Shown here in pieces: positions 27,215-35,168 of a DNA stretch of 64,000 nucleotides. Positions within the stretch are counted from its first letter, which is position 1. Each line of letters begins with the position of its first letter. Under the pieces are notes generated by a model. The model did no database searches and was not told the origin of the DNA. It saw only the letters and a list, made by a program, of their open reading frames with translations. The position numbers were made by a program, and so were the translations under genes. This DNA is from Janthinobacterium lividum (GTDB lineage Bacteria > Pseudomonadota > Gammaproteobacteria > Burkholderiales > Burkholderiaceae_D): the NCBI RefSeq assembly GCF_011601275.1, contig NZ_JAAOLY010000008.1:209433-273432 (forward strand), given 5' to 3'.

Positions 27215-28123
27215 ATGGGGCAGGGCATGGACCGATTTGATGCGATGCGCATCTTTACGCGCATCGTCGAGTTGCGCAGTTTCACGCAGGCGGCGCATGA
27301 CCTCGGCTATCCGAAAGCCACCGTCACGCATGCGATCAAGCAACTCGAAGCGCGGCTGCGCGTGCGCCTGCTGCAGCGGACCACGCGGCAAGTGACGCCC
27401 ACGCCCGATGGCGAGGCGTATTACCAGCGCTGCGTGCGCCTGCTGGCGGACCTGGAAGAAACGGAAGCCGTGTTCAGTTCGGCGGCGCGGCAGCCGTCCG
27501 GCAAGCTTCGCATCGACTTGCATGCGACCCTGGCCATGCATTTCGTCATGCCCGTGCTGGACCAGTTCTGCGCCCGCTATCCCTTGATCGAGCTGGAAAT
27601 CGGCATGGGCGACCGCCTCGTCGACCTGGTGCGCGAAGGCGTCGATTGCGTGCTGCGCGTGGGCGAATTGGGCGATTCATCGATGGTGGCGCGCAGGGTG
27701 GCGCTGCTCGAACAAGTGACGTGCGCCAGTCCCGCCTACCTGGCCAGGCACGGTATGCCGGAGAATCTGACGGAACTGGCAGGCCACCGCGCCGTCAATT
27801 TCTTTTCCGCCCAGACGGGCAAGGTCTGGCCCTTCGATTTCAAGGTGGATGGCCAGCGGCACAGCGTGGCCTTGCCGGGCACGGTGTCCGTCAACAATGC
27901 GGATGCATATCACGCCTGCTGCCGCGCGGGCATGGGCCTGATCCAGGCGCCCCGTTATCACTTGGAGCAGGCGCTGGACGCGGGCGAGCTGGTGGAAGTG
28001 CTGCGGCACTTGCGTCCCGACCCGCTGCCCGTCTCTGTGCTGTATCCCCATCACCGGCAACTGTCGCCGCGCGTGCGCGTGTTTGCCGACTGGGTCGCCG
28101 GCCTGTTTGCCGAAGCGAATTGA
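27215..28123 (+). CDS. LysR family transcriptional regulator
   Basis: A 302-residue regulator with an N-terminal winged helix (FDAMRIFTRIVELRSFTQAAHDLGYPKATVTHAIKQLEARLRVRLLQRTTRQVTPT) and a two-lobe effector domain (SGKLRIDLHATLAMHFVMPVLDQFCARYP, VNNADAYHACCRAGMGLIQAPRYHL). It resembles the large CrgA/AaeR-like subgroup with a DRF(D/E)AMR start. ATG 27215 is preferred because AAGGAA lies six bases before it. It is divergent from fur and followed by ompW; neither is a proven target, since LysR regulators usually control a divergent neighbour and that neighbour here is fur. Confidence 0.92.
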   Translation: MGQGMDRFDAMRIFTRIVELRSFTQAAHDLGYPKATVTHAIKQLEARLRVRLLQRTTRQVTPTPDGEAYYQRCVRLLADLEETEAVFSSAARQPSGKLRIDLHATLAMHFVMPVLDQFCARYPLIELEIGMGDRLVDLVREGVDCVLRVGELGDSSMVARRVALLEQVTCASPAYLARHGMPENLTELAGHRAVNFFSAQTGKVWPFDFKVDGQRHSVALPGTVSVNNADAYHACCRAGMGLIQAPRYHLEQALDAGELVEVLRHLRPDPLPVSVLYPHHRQLSPRVRVFADWVAGLFAEAN

Positions 28124-28190
28124 CGCGCTGCCGCATTTTCTTGACCTGGGCAAAGGAAAAAATCCCTCTATTGATGCCATCTAGCACTAT

Positions 28191-28232
28191 TTGATGTGGA
28201 TCAAAGTTTTTGTTGCACTGCACTCTTAGACT
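28191..28232 (+). promoter_or_regulatory. FNR/ANR box and -10 of ompW
   Basis: A perfect FNR palindrome TTGAT-GTGG-ATCAA lies at 28191-28204. A -10-like TAGACT (28227-28232) places the site centre near -41.5 from the predicted start of transcription, the class II activation geometry. Confidence 0.85.
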
Positions 28233-28269
28233 TCGCAGCGTTACTTAACGACAAAAAGAGGGAACTAGA

Positions 28270-28887
28270 ATGAAAAAGTCCGCAACTGCAGCAGCAATCG
28301 TCCTGGCCGCCATCGGCGCATTCGCCAGCAACGCAATGGCACAGGAAGGCCCATGGCTGGTCCGTGCCCGCGCCGTGCACATTGATCCGGCCGATAAATC
28401 TGCTCCTGTTGGTGGCGTCGGCGCATCCGACCGTTTGACGGTCAGCAGCAAGACGATTCCTGAAATCGATATTTCGTACTTCTTTACCCCCAATATCGCT
28501 GCCGAGCTGATCCTGACCTACCCGCAAAAGCATGACGTCAAGCTCGATGGCAACAATATCGGTACCTTCAAGCACTTGCCGCCGACCCTGTCGCTGCAAT
28601 ACCACTTTATGCCGGAAAAACAGTTCAGCCCTTACGTGGGTGCCGGCATCAACTACACGAATATCTCCGACGTGAAATTGCTGAACGGCGCCGGCCGCCT
28701 GGAGCACGACAGCTGGGGTTACTCGCTGCAAGCCGGTGTCGACTACAAGCTGGATAAAAACTGGTCCTTGAACTTGGACATCAAGAAAGTGCAGATCCGC
28801 AGCGACGTCTTCATCGGTGGCGCAAAGGCCAGCGAAGTCAAGGTCGATCCTATCCTGATCGGCGTCGGCGTCGGTTACCGCTTCTAA
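28270..28887 (+). CDS. ompW: Outer membrane protein W (OmpW)
   Basis: A small eight-stranded outer-membrane barrel thought to pass hydrophobic molecules. The 205-residue product has a signal peptide (ATAAAIVLAAIGAFASNAMAQ), the family start GPWLVRARAVHIDPADKS, the conserved AAELILTYPQKHDVKL, HLPPTLSLQYHFMPEKQFSPYVGAGINYTNIS, and ends in aromatic VGVGYRF, the typical BAM-recognition end. A ribosome site (GAGGGAA) precedes the ATG. A perfect FNR box upstream implies induction at low oxygen. A terminator shared with metQ follows. Confidence 0.95.
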   Translation: MKKSATAAAIVLAAIGAFASNAMAQEGPWLVRARAVHIDPADKSAPVGGVGASDRLTVSSKTIPEIDISYFFTPNIAAELILTYPQKHDVKLDGNNIGTFKHLPPTLSLQYHFMPEKQFSPYVGAGINYTNISDVKLLNGAGRLEHDSWGYSLQAGVDYKLDKNWSLNLDIKKVQIRSDVFIGGAKASEVKVDPILIGVGVGYRF

Positions 28888-28920
28888 GTGTTGGCATGTC
28901 CGCGTAGCGCGGGCGAAAAA

Positions 28921-28947
28921 AAAAGGACGGCAACAGCCGTCCTTTTT
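28921..28947. terminator. Bidirectional terminator between ompW and metQ
   Basis: AAAAGGACGG-CAACAG-CCGTCCTTTTT stem-loop with an A run on the left and a T run on the right, placed between the convergent ompW and metNIQ genes. Confidence 0.9.
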
Positions 28948-28965
28948 ACGTTTCAAGCGTACCGT

Positions 28966-29793
28966 TTATTTTTTCAGCGTCTTTTCCAGCGCCAGCTGGT
29001 AATCCGTCTTTTCATAGCCGGCCAGGTATTTGTTCGTCGCGTCGAGGAAGGCGCGCGAGCGGTAGGCCGCTTCCAGGTCCTTGACCCATGGCTTGGCCTT
29101 GTCGGCCGTGCGGATGGCGACCAGGTTGATGTAGCTGTCCGAGATCTTTTCCACGGCGAGGGCCGAGGTCAGCTTCATGCCGGCGGCCAGGGCGAAGTTG
29201 CCGTTGACGAAAGCGTAGTCGGCGTCCGCCAGCGAACGTGGCAGCTGCGCCGCTTCCAGCGGCACCAGTTTCAGCTTCTTCGGGTTTTCCAGCACGTCGC
29301 GTTCGGACGCGCGCAGCGGATCGACGTTCGGTTTGAGCTTGATCCAGCCCATCTTGGCCAGCATCACCAGCGCGCGCGCCTGGTTGGTCGGGTCGTTCGG
29401 CATGGTGATGGTGGCGCCGTTCTTCACGTCGGCCAGCGTTTTCTGCTTGCCGCCGTACAGGCCGATCGGCATGGTCGGCACGGTGATCAGGGGGCTCAAT
29501 GGCAGCTTGTTATCGGTGGCGAACTTGGTCAGATACACGATGTGCTGGAACACGTTGGCGTCCAGCGAGCCTTCGGCCAGCGCATAGTTCGGCTGCACGT
29601 AGTCGTTGAATTCCACGATCTTGACCTTGTAGCCCTGTTTTTCCAGGATGGGCTTGATGCCCAGCTTCAGCTGGTCCGAATACGGGCCGGAGCTGGTGCC
29701 GATGACGAGTTCTTTCGGGTCCTTGGCGTGGGCGGCGGTGGCGAAGGCCAGGCTGGTGGCGGCGACGAGCAGGGTGCGGCGAATGTGGTTCAT
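28966..29793 (-). CDS. metQ: Methionine ABC transporter substrate-binding protein
   Basis: Periplasmic D/L-methionine-binding protein of the NlpA/MetQ family. The 275-residue product has the family motifs VIGTSSGPYSDQL, VKIVEFNDYVQPNYALAEGSLDANVFQHIVYL, TVPTMPIGLYGGK and TITMPNDPTNQARALVMLAKMGWI. The signal peptide (LLVAATSLAFATAAHAK) has no lipobox cysteine, so it seems freely periplasmic rather than lipid-anchored. It is the last gene of metNIQ, starting 32 bp after metI, with a terminator after it. Methionine is the likely substrate, but MetQ-like proteins for other amino acids exist. Confidence 0.93.
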   Translation of the reverse strand: MNHIRRTLLVAATSLAFATAAHAKDPKELVIGTSSGPYSDQLKLGIKPILEKQGYKVKIVEFNDYVQPNYALAEGSLDANVFQHIVYLTKFATDNKLPLSPLITVPTMPIGLYGGKQKTLADVKNGATITMPNDPTNQARALVMLAKMGWIKLKPNVDPLRASERDVLENPKKLKLVPLEAAQLPRSLADADYAFVNGNFALAAGMKLTSALAVEKISDSYINLVAIRTADKAKPWVKDLEAAYRSRAFLDATNKYLAGYEKTDYQLALEKTLKK

Positions 29794-29825
29794 GCTTTTC
29801 CTTGTACTGAAATACTGAAGATGAA

Positions 29826-30500
29826 TTAACGTTTGTCGAGGCGCTTGGCGATGCGCGTGCCGGCGAACTGGATGGTTTGCACCAGCACGATCAGGATGGC
29901 CACGGTGGCGACCATGATGTCCGTCTCGAAGCGGTAGTAGCCGTAGCGGATGGCCAGGTCGCCGATGCCGCCGCCGCCCACCACGCCGGCCACGGCCGAA
30001 TACGACAGGAAGCTGATCGACAGCACGGTCAGGGCCAGCACGAGGCCGGAACGCGCTTCGACCAGCAGTACGCGGAAGATGATCTGCATTTCCGACGCGC
30101 CCATGGCATGCGCCGCCTCGATCACGCCGCGCGGCACTTCGCGCAGGTTCTGTTCCACCAGGCGCGCCAGGTAGGGGATGGCGGCAAACGACAGCGGCAC
30201 GCTGGCCGCCAGCGGGCCGATCGACGTACCGGCGATGATGCGCGTAAACGGCGTCAGGGCAACGAGCAGAATGATGAAGGGGAAGCTGCGCACGGTATTC
30301 ACCAGCCAGCCGAGGATCGTCGACAGCGGACGGTTTTCCAGCGACTGGCCTTCCGAGACGAGGAACAGCAAGATGCCCAGCGGGCCGCCGATCAGGATGG
30401 CGGCCGTGAGACCAATGCCCAGCATGGTCATGGTCTGGCCCAGCGCCACCCAGATTTCCGGCAGCAGGTTGATGACGTTATTGATCGATTCTTCAAACAT
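29826..30500 (-). CDS. metI: Methionine ABC transporter permease
   Basis: Inner-membrane permease of MetNIQ. The 224-residue protein has five hydrophobic helices and the BPD_transp_1 coupling loop to the ATPase (EAAHAMGASEMQIIFRVLLVEARSGLV). Family blocks VNTVRSFPFIILLVALTPFTRIIAGTSIG and VVGGGGIGDLAIRYGYYRFETD are present. I chose ATG 30500 because AAGGA lies eight bases upstream; it overlaps the end of metN by 8 bp. The upstream in-frame ATG 30530 has no ribosome site. Confidence 0.95.
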   Translation of the reverse strand: MFEESINNVINLLPEIWVALGQTMTMLGIGLTAAILIGGPLGILLFLVSEGQSLENRPLSTILGWLVNTVRSFPFIILLVALTPFTRIIAGTSIGPLAASVPLSFAAIPYLARLVEQNLREVPRGVIEAAHAMGASEMQIIFRVLLVEARSGLVLALTVLSISFLSYSAVAGVVGGGGIGDLAIRYGYYRFETDIMVATVAILIVLVQTIQFAGTRIAKRLDKR

Positions 30501-31302
30501 GTGTTGCATCCTTCCATGCGGTGGCTTCAAACGCCTCGGTGCCGTAATAAGCCAGCTCGCGTCCCAGCGCCGTCTTGCGCGGGGTGGCAGTGTCGCTCAA
30601 CTCGAATTGTTCGGCGATGGCGCCGTTTTCCACGACGGCCACGCGGTTGCAGATGGCGCCCAGTACCGACAGCTCATGGCTGACGATGACGATAGTCACG
30701 CCCAGGCGCGCATTGATGTCGCGCAGGGTGTCGAGCAGGGCGCGCGTCGTTTCCGCGTCCAGCGCGGACGTCGGCTCGTCGCACAGCAGCACGTCGGGGT
30801 GGCTGGCCAAGGCGCGGGCGATGGCCACGCGCTGCTTCTGCCCGCCGGATAATTGCGCCGGATAGCTGTGCAGCTTGTCGGACAGGCCGACCAGCGCCAG
30901 GCATTCCTCGACTCTGGCTGCGATCTGCTCGCCCTTGGTCGTGCCATGGATTTTCAGGGGGAAGGCGACGTTGTCGAAGACGCTGGCATTCTGCAGCAGG
31001 TTGAATTGCTGGAAAATCATGCCGATGTTCTGGCGCGCGTCGCGCAATTCGCTCTTGCCCAGGCGGGTCAGTTCGCGCCCGGCCACGGTAATGGTGCCGC
31101 TGTCGGGACGCTCGAGCAGGTTAATCAGGCGCAGCAGGGTCGATTTGCCGGCGCCGCTCTTGCCGATCAGGCCGAAAATATCACCGGGATAGACTTCCAG
31201 CGTGACCGATTTGACCGCGTGGAATTGTTCGCCTTTGGGCAGCGCAAAAGTCTTGTTCGCGCCATCGATGCGAATCACCGGCGTGCGGTGTGATGTGGTC
31301 AT
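30493..31302 (-). CDS. metN: Methionine ABC transporter ATP-binding protein
   Basis: ATPase of MetNIQ. The 269-residue product has Walker A GKSGAGKST, the Q-loop segment NIGMIFQQFNLL, the ABC signature LSGGQKQRVAIARALA, Walker B VLLCDEPTSALD and the switch histidine in VIVSHE. It lacks a long C-terminal ACT-like regulatory domain, since the sequence ends about 30 residues after the last ABC motif; E. coli MetN has a C-terminal domain for methionine inhibition, so feedback control may differ here. It is the first gene of the operon. I see no SAM riboswitch or clear promoter upstream. Confidence 0.94.
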   Translation of the reverse strand: MTTSHRTPVIRIDGANKTFALPKGEQFHAVKSVTLEVYPGDIFGLIGKSGAGKSTLLRLINLLERPDSGTITVAGRELTRLGKSELRDARQNIGMIFQQFNLLQNASVFDNVAFPLKIHGTTKGEQIAARVEECLALVGLSDKLHSYPAQLSGGQKQRVAIARALASHPDVLLCDEPTSALDAETTRALLDTLRDINARLGVTIVIVSHELSVLGAICNRVAVVENGAIAEQFELSDTATPRKTALGRELAYYGTEAFEATAWKDATHV

Positions 31303-31626
31303 GCAGTGTTTCCTTTTTTATTGGACCGTGACAGGCGCGCTTGCAGGGGCCGAATCGCCCAGCCTGTTACGTCGGTTGCGTAGTATACCTCCGATCGTGT
31401 TATTACTCCTACGACAGAATCTTGCTTTGAATATGCAAATAATGTCTATGCGCCTGTTTGTTGGTTGAAAAAGCGGGAAAGCGGCGTTCTTGCCAAATTT
31501 AATCACGTAGACGGACGCGAAGGTGCCGAATCTTGGTGAAAAGTTCGCCATGCCCTGCGGACGCATCGCGGTGCTTTTATGCGCAGTTCGGCGCACTTGC
31601 CGTTTTCTGGATGCGGGCGCGGCGGT
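31303..31626. other. Intergenic region upstream of metN, no gene seen
   Basis: This 324-bp stretch holds the metN leader and the end of the ybaN transcript. It has a lower-GC centre (about 31385-31460) where the metN promoter should lie. No convincing ORF, RNA gene, riboswitch or strong terminator was found on either strand. Confidence 0.6.
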
Positions 31627-32085
31627 TTACTGCCCGCCATTGCCCTCTTCGCGGGCAGATTCTGCCCCGCTGGCGGCAGGGCCTTCGGGACGCCGCAACA
31701 GGTAGACGAGGACGGCGATTTCCATGGCGCCCACCATGGCGATGACCCACCACGGCGGATGGCCCAGGCACATGGCGACAAAGCCGATGGCCATGCCCAG
31801 GCAAGCCATGGCCTTGCCGCGCCGCGAGACGGCGCGGTGTTCGCGCCACTGGCGCAGCGGCGGGCCGAACCGGCGGTGGTGCAGCAGCCAGTGCTCGAGG
31901 CGCGGCGAGGCGCGGCTGAAGCAGGCCAGGGCGAGGATCAGGAAAATCGTCGTCGGCATGACGGGCAGCATGGCGCCGATGATCCCCAGCAGCACCATCA
32001 GGGCGCCGACGGCCGTCCAGGCCCAGCGGCGCAGGCGTACGCCGTGCGCTTCGCGCAGTGGCACCTGGGCGTGCGGCTCCCGCAT
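31627..32085 (-). CDS. YbaN-like DUF454 inner-membrane protein
   Basis: A small membrane protein of unknown function. Its core matches DUF454: WTAVGALMVLLGIIGAMLPVMPTTIFLILALACFSRASPRLEHWLL, then RFGPPLRQWREHRAVSRRGK and two more hydrophobic helices. From ATG 32085 it is 152 residues, close to E. coli YbaN (125) plus a polar tail. The frame is open to 32280, so a start at 32235 is possible, but the extra residues look non-coding (RRLPAPQPGPDRRHRR). A Fur-like box lies upstream, so iron control is possible. Confidence 0.75.
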   Translation of the reverse strand: MREPHAQVPLREAHGVRLRRWAWTAVGALMVLLGIIGAMLPVMPTTIFLILALACFSRASPRLEHWLLHHRRFGPPLRQWREHRAVSRRGKAMACLGMAIGFVAMCLGHPPWWVIAMVGAMEIAVLVYLLRRPEGPAASGAESAREEGNGGQ

Positions 32086-32272
32086 CAGGCGACGGTGCCG
32101 GCGGTCAGGCCCTGGCTGCGGAGCGGGGAGGCGGCGGGAAGTGCGTTCAAAGTATTCGTATCGTGGCGGGGAGCCGTCATGTTTTTTCTGTGCTGTGTTC
32201 TGCTCTATTATGGATGAATCAAGGCGGCGCTGCATGCCCGCCAGGGCCGCGATGATAACCATTTTAAATAAT

Positions 32273-32291
32273 AATAACAAGAATCATTCTC
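32273..32291. promoter_or_regulatory. Weak Fur-like box between ybaN and yceI
   Basis: Read on the minus strand, GAGAATGATTCTTGTTATT matches the Fur consensus at 13 of 19 positions. It lies between the divergent ybaN and yceI genes and could act on either. The rest of the 455-bp gap (32086-32540) is AT-rich around 32260-32420 and holds no gene that I can support. Confidence 0.5.
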
Positions 32292-32540
32292 ATTTGATGA
32301 TCTGATAACGCTGGATATTTTTGGCAATGCAGACAATAATCGGCAGCAGAAGACGCTGTCATGGACGCCATTATCGTTACTATCGATTTTTTCGATGCTA
32401 ACTAGGTATATTTTCCGTTTTACATCGATCTTCATGCCATGCATAATCTGTTGCAACTGAAGCCAGACAATCAGCCGCAGCGCTTCCCGCCTGCAGCTGC
32501 TTGCGGTTTTGACATCCTCCACTCCTATCAGGAATCCATC

Positions 32541-33107
32541 ATGAAAAAACTGCTCGCTTTTATCGCCGCCGCCGGCTTCTCGCTGTCCGCTTTTGCCGCT
32601 CCAGAAGTCTATGTCATCGATGGCAGCCACACTTTCCCCCGTTTCGAGTACACCCACATGGGCTTCTCGACGCAGCAAAGCCGTTTCAATAACACCACCG
32701 GCAAGGTCACCCTGGACCGCGCAGCCAAGACGGGCGCCGTCGAAGTGCTGATTGACACCAAGTCCGTCGACACGGGTTCGACCCTGTTCAACTCGCACAT
32801 CCAGGGCGAAGATTTCCTCGACACGGCCAAGTTCCCGGTCGCCACCTACAAGTCGACCAAGTTCAACTTCGACGGCGACAAGCTGGCCTCCGTCGACGGC
32901 AATTTGACCCTGAAAGGCGTGACCAAGCCAGTGACCCTGACCGTCACCTCGTTCACCTGCGCACCGCACCCGATGCTGAAGAAAGACGCTTGCGGCGCCA
33001 ACGCCACGGCCAAGATCAAGCGCTCGGAATTCAACGCCGGCAAATATGCACCAGCTGTCAGCGATGACGTCACCCTGACCTTCGCCATCGAAGCCATCAA
33101 GCAGTAA
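32541..33107 (+). CDS. YceI family periplasmic protein
   Basis: YceI proteins are periplasmic lipocalin-like barrels that bind isoprenoid lipids such as ubiquinone precursors. The 188-residue product has a signal peptide (KKLLAFIAAAGFSLSAFAA), the family start YVIDGSHTFPRFEYTHMGFSTQQSRFN, then LDTAKFPVATYKSTKF, VDGNLTLKGVTKPVTLTV and the closing SDDVTLTFAIEAIKQ. An unusual cysteine pair (FTCAPHPMLKKDACGA) could form a disulfide. ATG 32541 with AGGAA upstream is the clear start. It is followed by a strong terminator and appears monocistronic. Confidence 0.93.
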   Translation: MKKLLAFIAAAGFSLSAFAAPEVYVIDGSHTFPRFEYTHMGFSTQQSRFNNTTGKVTLDRAAKTGAVEVLIDTKSVDTGSTLFNSHIQGEDFLDTAKFPVATYKSTKFNFDGDKLASVDGNLTLKGVTKPVTLTVTSFTCAPHPMLKKDACGANATAKIKRSEFNAGKYAPAVSDDVTLTFAIEAIKQ

Positions 33108-33124
33108 TCGTTGGCGGCAGGATG

Positions 33125-33161
33125 AAAAATGGCGGCGCACTTCGGTCCGCCGCCATTTTTT
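33125..33161. terminator. Bidirectional terminator between yceI and the flavin monooxygenase
   Basis: AAAAATGGCGGCG pairs with CGCCGCCATTTTT around a CACTTCGGTC loop, and a T run follows on both strands. It serves the convergent yceI and monooxygenase genes. Confidence 0.9.
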
Positions 33162-33216
33162 CGTCAAGGACAGGCCGGATTGCGCGCGTTCCGCGCTAAT
33201 CCGGCCTGCTTCACTT

Positions 33217-35025
33217 TCAAGCCAGGTGATGCACCTGCTGCTGCCCATACACGGGAGTGTCCAGGCCCTCCATGCGCGCCTTCAGCTGCAGCGACAGGTA
33301 TTGGGAATAGTGGCGCGACTGGTGCAGGTTACCGCCGTGGAACCACAGCGATTGCTGCTGCGTGGGCTTCCACATATTGCGCTGTTCGCCTTCCCACGGA
33401 CCCGGGTCCTTTGTCGTGGCGGAACCCAGTCCCCACACCTTGCCCACTTTATTCGCCACCTCGGGCGAGATCAGGTCGGCCGCCCAGCCATTCATGGAGC
33501 CGTAGCCGGTGGCGTAGACCACCAGGTCGGCCGGCAGTTCCGTGCCGTCCGACAGCACGATGGAATGGGCTTTCAATTCCTGCACGCCAACGCCGCTTTT
33601 CAGCTTGATCTTGCCCTCGGCGACCAGCTCCGAGGCGCCCACGTCGATGTAGTAGCCGGAGCCGCGGCGCAGGTATTTCATGAACAGGCCGGAATCGTCG
33701 TCGCCAAAGTCCAGCATGAAGCCCCGTTCTTCCAGGCGCGCATAAAAGTCCGCATCGCGCTCGCGGATGGCCTTGAAGACGGGCTTCTGGAAGTCGGCCA
33801 GGATCTTGTACGGAATCGAGGCGAACGTCAGGTCGGCCTTGGCCGTCGTCATCCCGGCTGCCAGCGCCCGTTCCGAGTACAGGTCGCCCAAGGCCAGGTC
33901 CATCAAGGAATCGGACTTGACGATGTGCGTCGACGAGCGCTGTACCATGGTCACGTCCACGCCCGCTTCCCACAGGGCGGCGCAGATATCGTGCGCGGAA
34001 TTGTTCGCGCCGATGACGACCACCTTCTTGCCGACATAGGCGTCCGGCCCCGGATGCTGCGACGAGTGCTGCTGCTCGCCCTGAAACACGTCCATGCCTT
34101 TGAACTTCGGCATGTTCGCCTTGCCCGACATGCCCGTGGCCAGCACCAGCTGCTTCGGTTTCAGGGTGACGGCCTGGCCATCGCGCAGCACTTGCACCGT
34201 CCACTCGCCCGTGGCTTCGTCGAAGCTGGCCGATTCGCAGGAAGTCGAGCCCCAGTAATTGAGCTCCATCACCTTGGTGTACATTTCCAGCCAGTCGCCG
34301 ACCTTGTCCTTCGGCGTGAAGACGGGCCAGTTGTCGGGGAAGGGGATGTACGGCATGTGGTCGTACCAGACGGGGTCGTGCAGGCACAGGGACTTGTAGC
34401 GCTTGCGCCAGCTGTCGCCGGGACGGGCGTTTTTCTCGATGATGATGGTGGGGACGTTCAGCTGGCGCAGCCGCGCACCGAGCGCGATGCCGCCCTGGCC
34501 GCCGCCGATGATGACGCAGTAGGGCTGGCGCGCGTAGCCCAGTTCCGCGGCCTCCTGTTCGCGATGCTCGAGCCAGCTGCTGCGATTCGTACGCGCGCCG
34601 TGTTCGGCGCCCATGGGCCGCCGGCCGCCCTTGGCTTCCTCAAAACCCTTCAATTCGCTCATGGTGGTGAGCAGGGTCCAGATCTTGCCGTCGCGGATGC
34701 GGATGAAGCCTGTGCCGCGCGCCACGTTCGTTTCCACCGTGATCCAGCTTTGCAGCACGCCGCCTGCCTCGCTGGCATGTTCGCCGTCGGCGATGCGGAT
34801 GGAGACTGGCTGCACGGCGCCCAGTTGGGCGGCCAGCATGGCGGCGATCTGCTCGCGGCCTTCCAGGGTTTTCAGGTTCCAGGTAAACAGCACCAGGTCG
34901 CGCCAGTAGCCATCCTGTTCGAACAGTTGCGCGGCGCCCGTGCTGTCGCTGGCGCGGAGAAAGCCTTCGAGCTGCTCCAGGATGCCGGCCACGGCCAGGT
35001 CGTGCGGGTTGATATCGGTTTGCAT
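33217..35025 (-). CDS. Flavin-containing (Baeyer-Villiger-like) monooxygenase with NTF2-like N-terminus
   Basis: A 602-residue soluble flavoprotein. Residues 1-130 look like a SnoaL/NTF2-type fold (LEQLEGFLRASDSTGAAQLFEQDGYWRDLVLFTW). The rest is a class B monooxygenase: the FAD site YCVIIGGGQGGIALGARLRQ, DSWRKRYKSLCLHDPVWYDHMPYIPFPDNWPVFTPKDK, the NADPH site VVVIGANNSAHDICAALWEAG, and ELPADLVVYATGY. Such enzymes oxidise ketones to esters, or heteroatoms and alkyl compounds, with NADPH and O2; the substrate here is unknown. It is controlled, I infer, by the adjacent AcoR-like regulator through a palindrome 114 bp upstream. Confidence 0.88.
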   Translation of the reverse strand: MQTDINPHDLAVAGILEQLEGFLRASDSTGAAQLFEQDGYWRDLVLFTWNLKTLEGREQIAAMLAAQLGAVQPVSIRIADGEHASEAGGVLQSWITVETNVARGTGFIRIRDGKIWTLLTTMSELKGFEEAKGGRRPMGAEHGARTNRSSWLEHREQEAAELGYARQPYCVIIGGGQGGIALGARLRQLNVPTIIIEKNARPGDSWRKRYKSLCLHDPVWYDHMPYIPFPDNWPVFTPKDKVGDWLEMYTKVMELNYWGSTSCESASFDEATGEWTVQVLRDGQAVTLKPKQLVLATGMSGKANMPKFKGMDVFQGEQQHSSQHPGPDAYVGKKVVVIGANNSAHDICAALWEAGVDVTMVQRSSTHIVKSDSLMDLALGDLYSERALAAGMTTAKADLTFASIPYKILADFQKPVFKAIRERDADFYARLEERGFMLDFGDDDSGLFMKYLRRGSGYYIDVGASELVAEGKIKLKSGVGVQELKAHSIVLSDGTELPADLVVYATGYGSMNGWAADLISPEVANKVGKVWGLGSATTKDPGPWEGEQRNMWKPTQQQSLWFHGGNLHQSRHYSQYLSLQLKARMEGLDTPVYGQQQVHHLA

Positions 35026-35138
35026 CGTGTCTCCTCCAAGTCTGTTGACTTTATGATGGGATGCGGCTGTGTTGCCGCTGACGATGTTGTAACACTGGCG
35101 TTCTTGCGCCGCATTGCGCAGCGCAGCATGGCGACGAT

Positions 35139-35154
35139 TGAGACGGAAGTCTCA
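35139..35154. promoter_or_regulatory. Palindromic operator TGAGAC-N4-GTCTCA, copy 1
   Basis: A perfect 6+6 inverted repeat in the gap between the regulator stop and the monooxygenase start, 114 bp from the monooxygenase ATG. It is preceded by GCAGCATGGCG, as is copy 2. Confidence 0.75.
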
Positions 35155-35168
35155 GCGCGTTTGTCGCA

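Noticed and set aside
31303..31500. SAM or other riboswitch upstream of metNIQ
   Set aside because: No conserved SAM-I/II core or terminator/antiterminator pair could be found in the leader.
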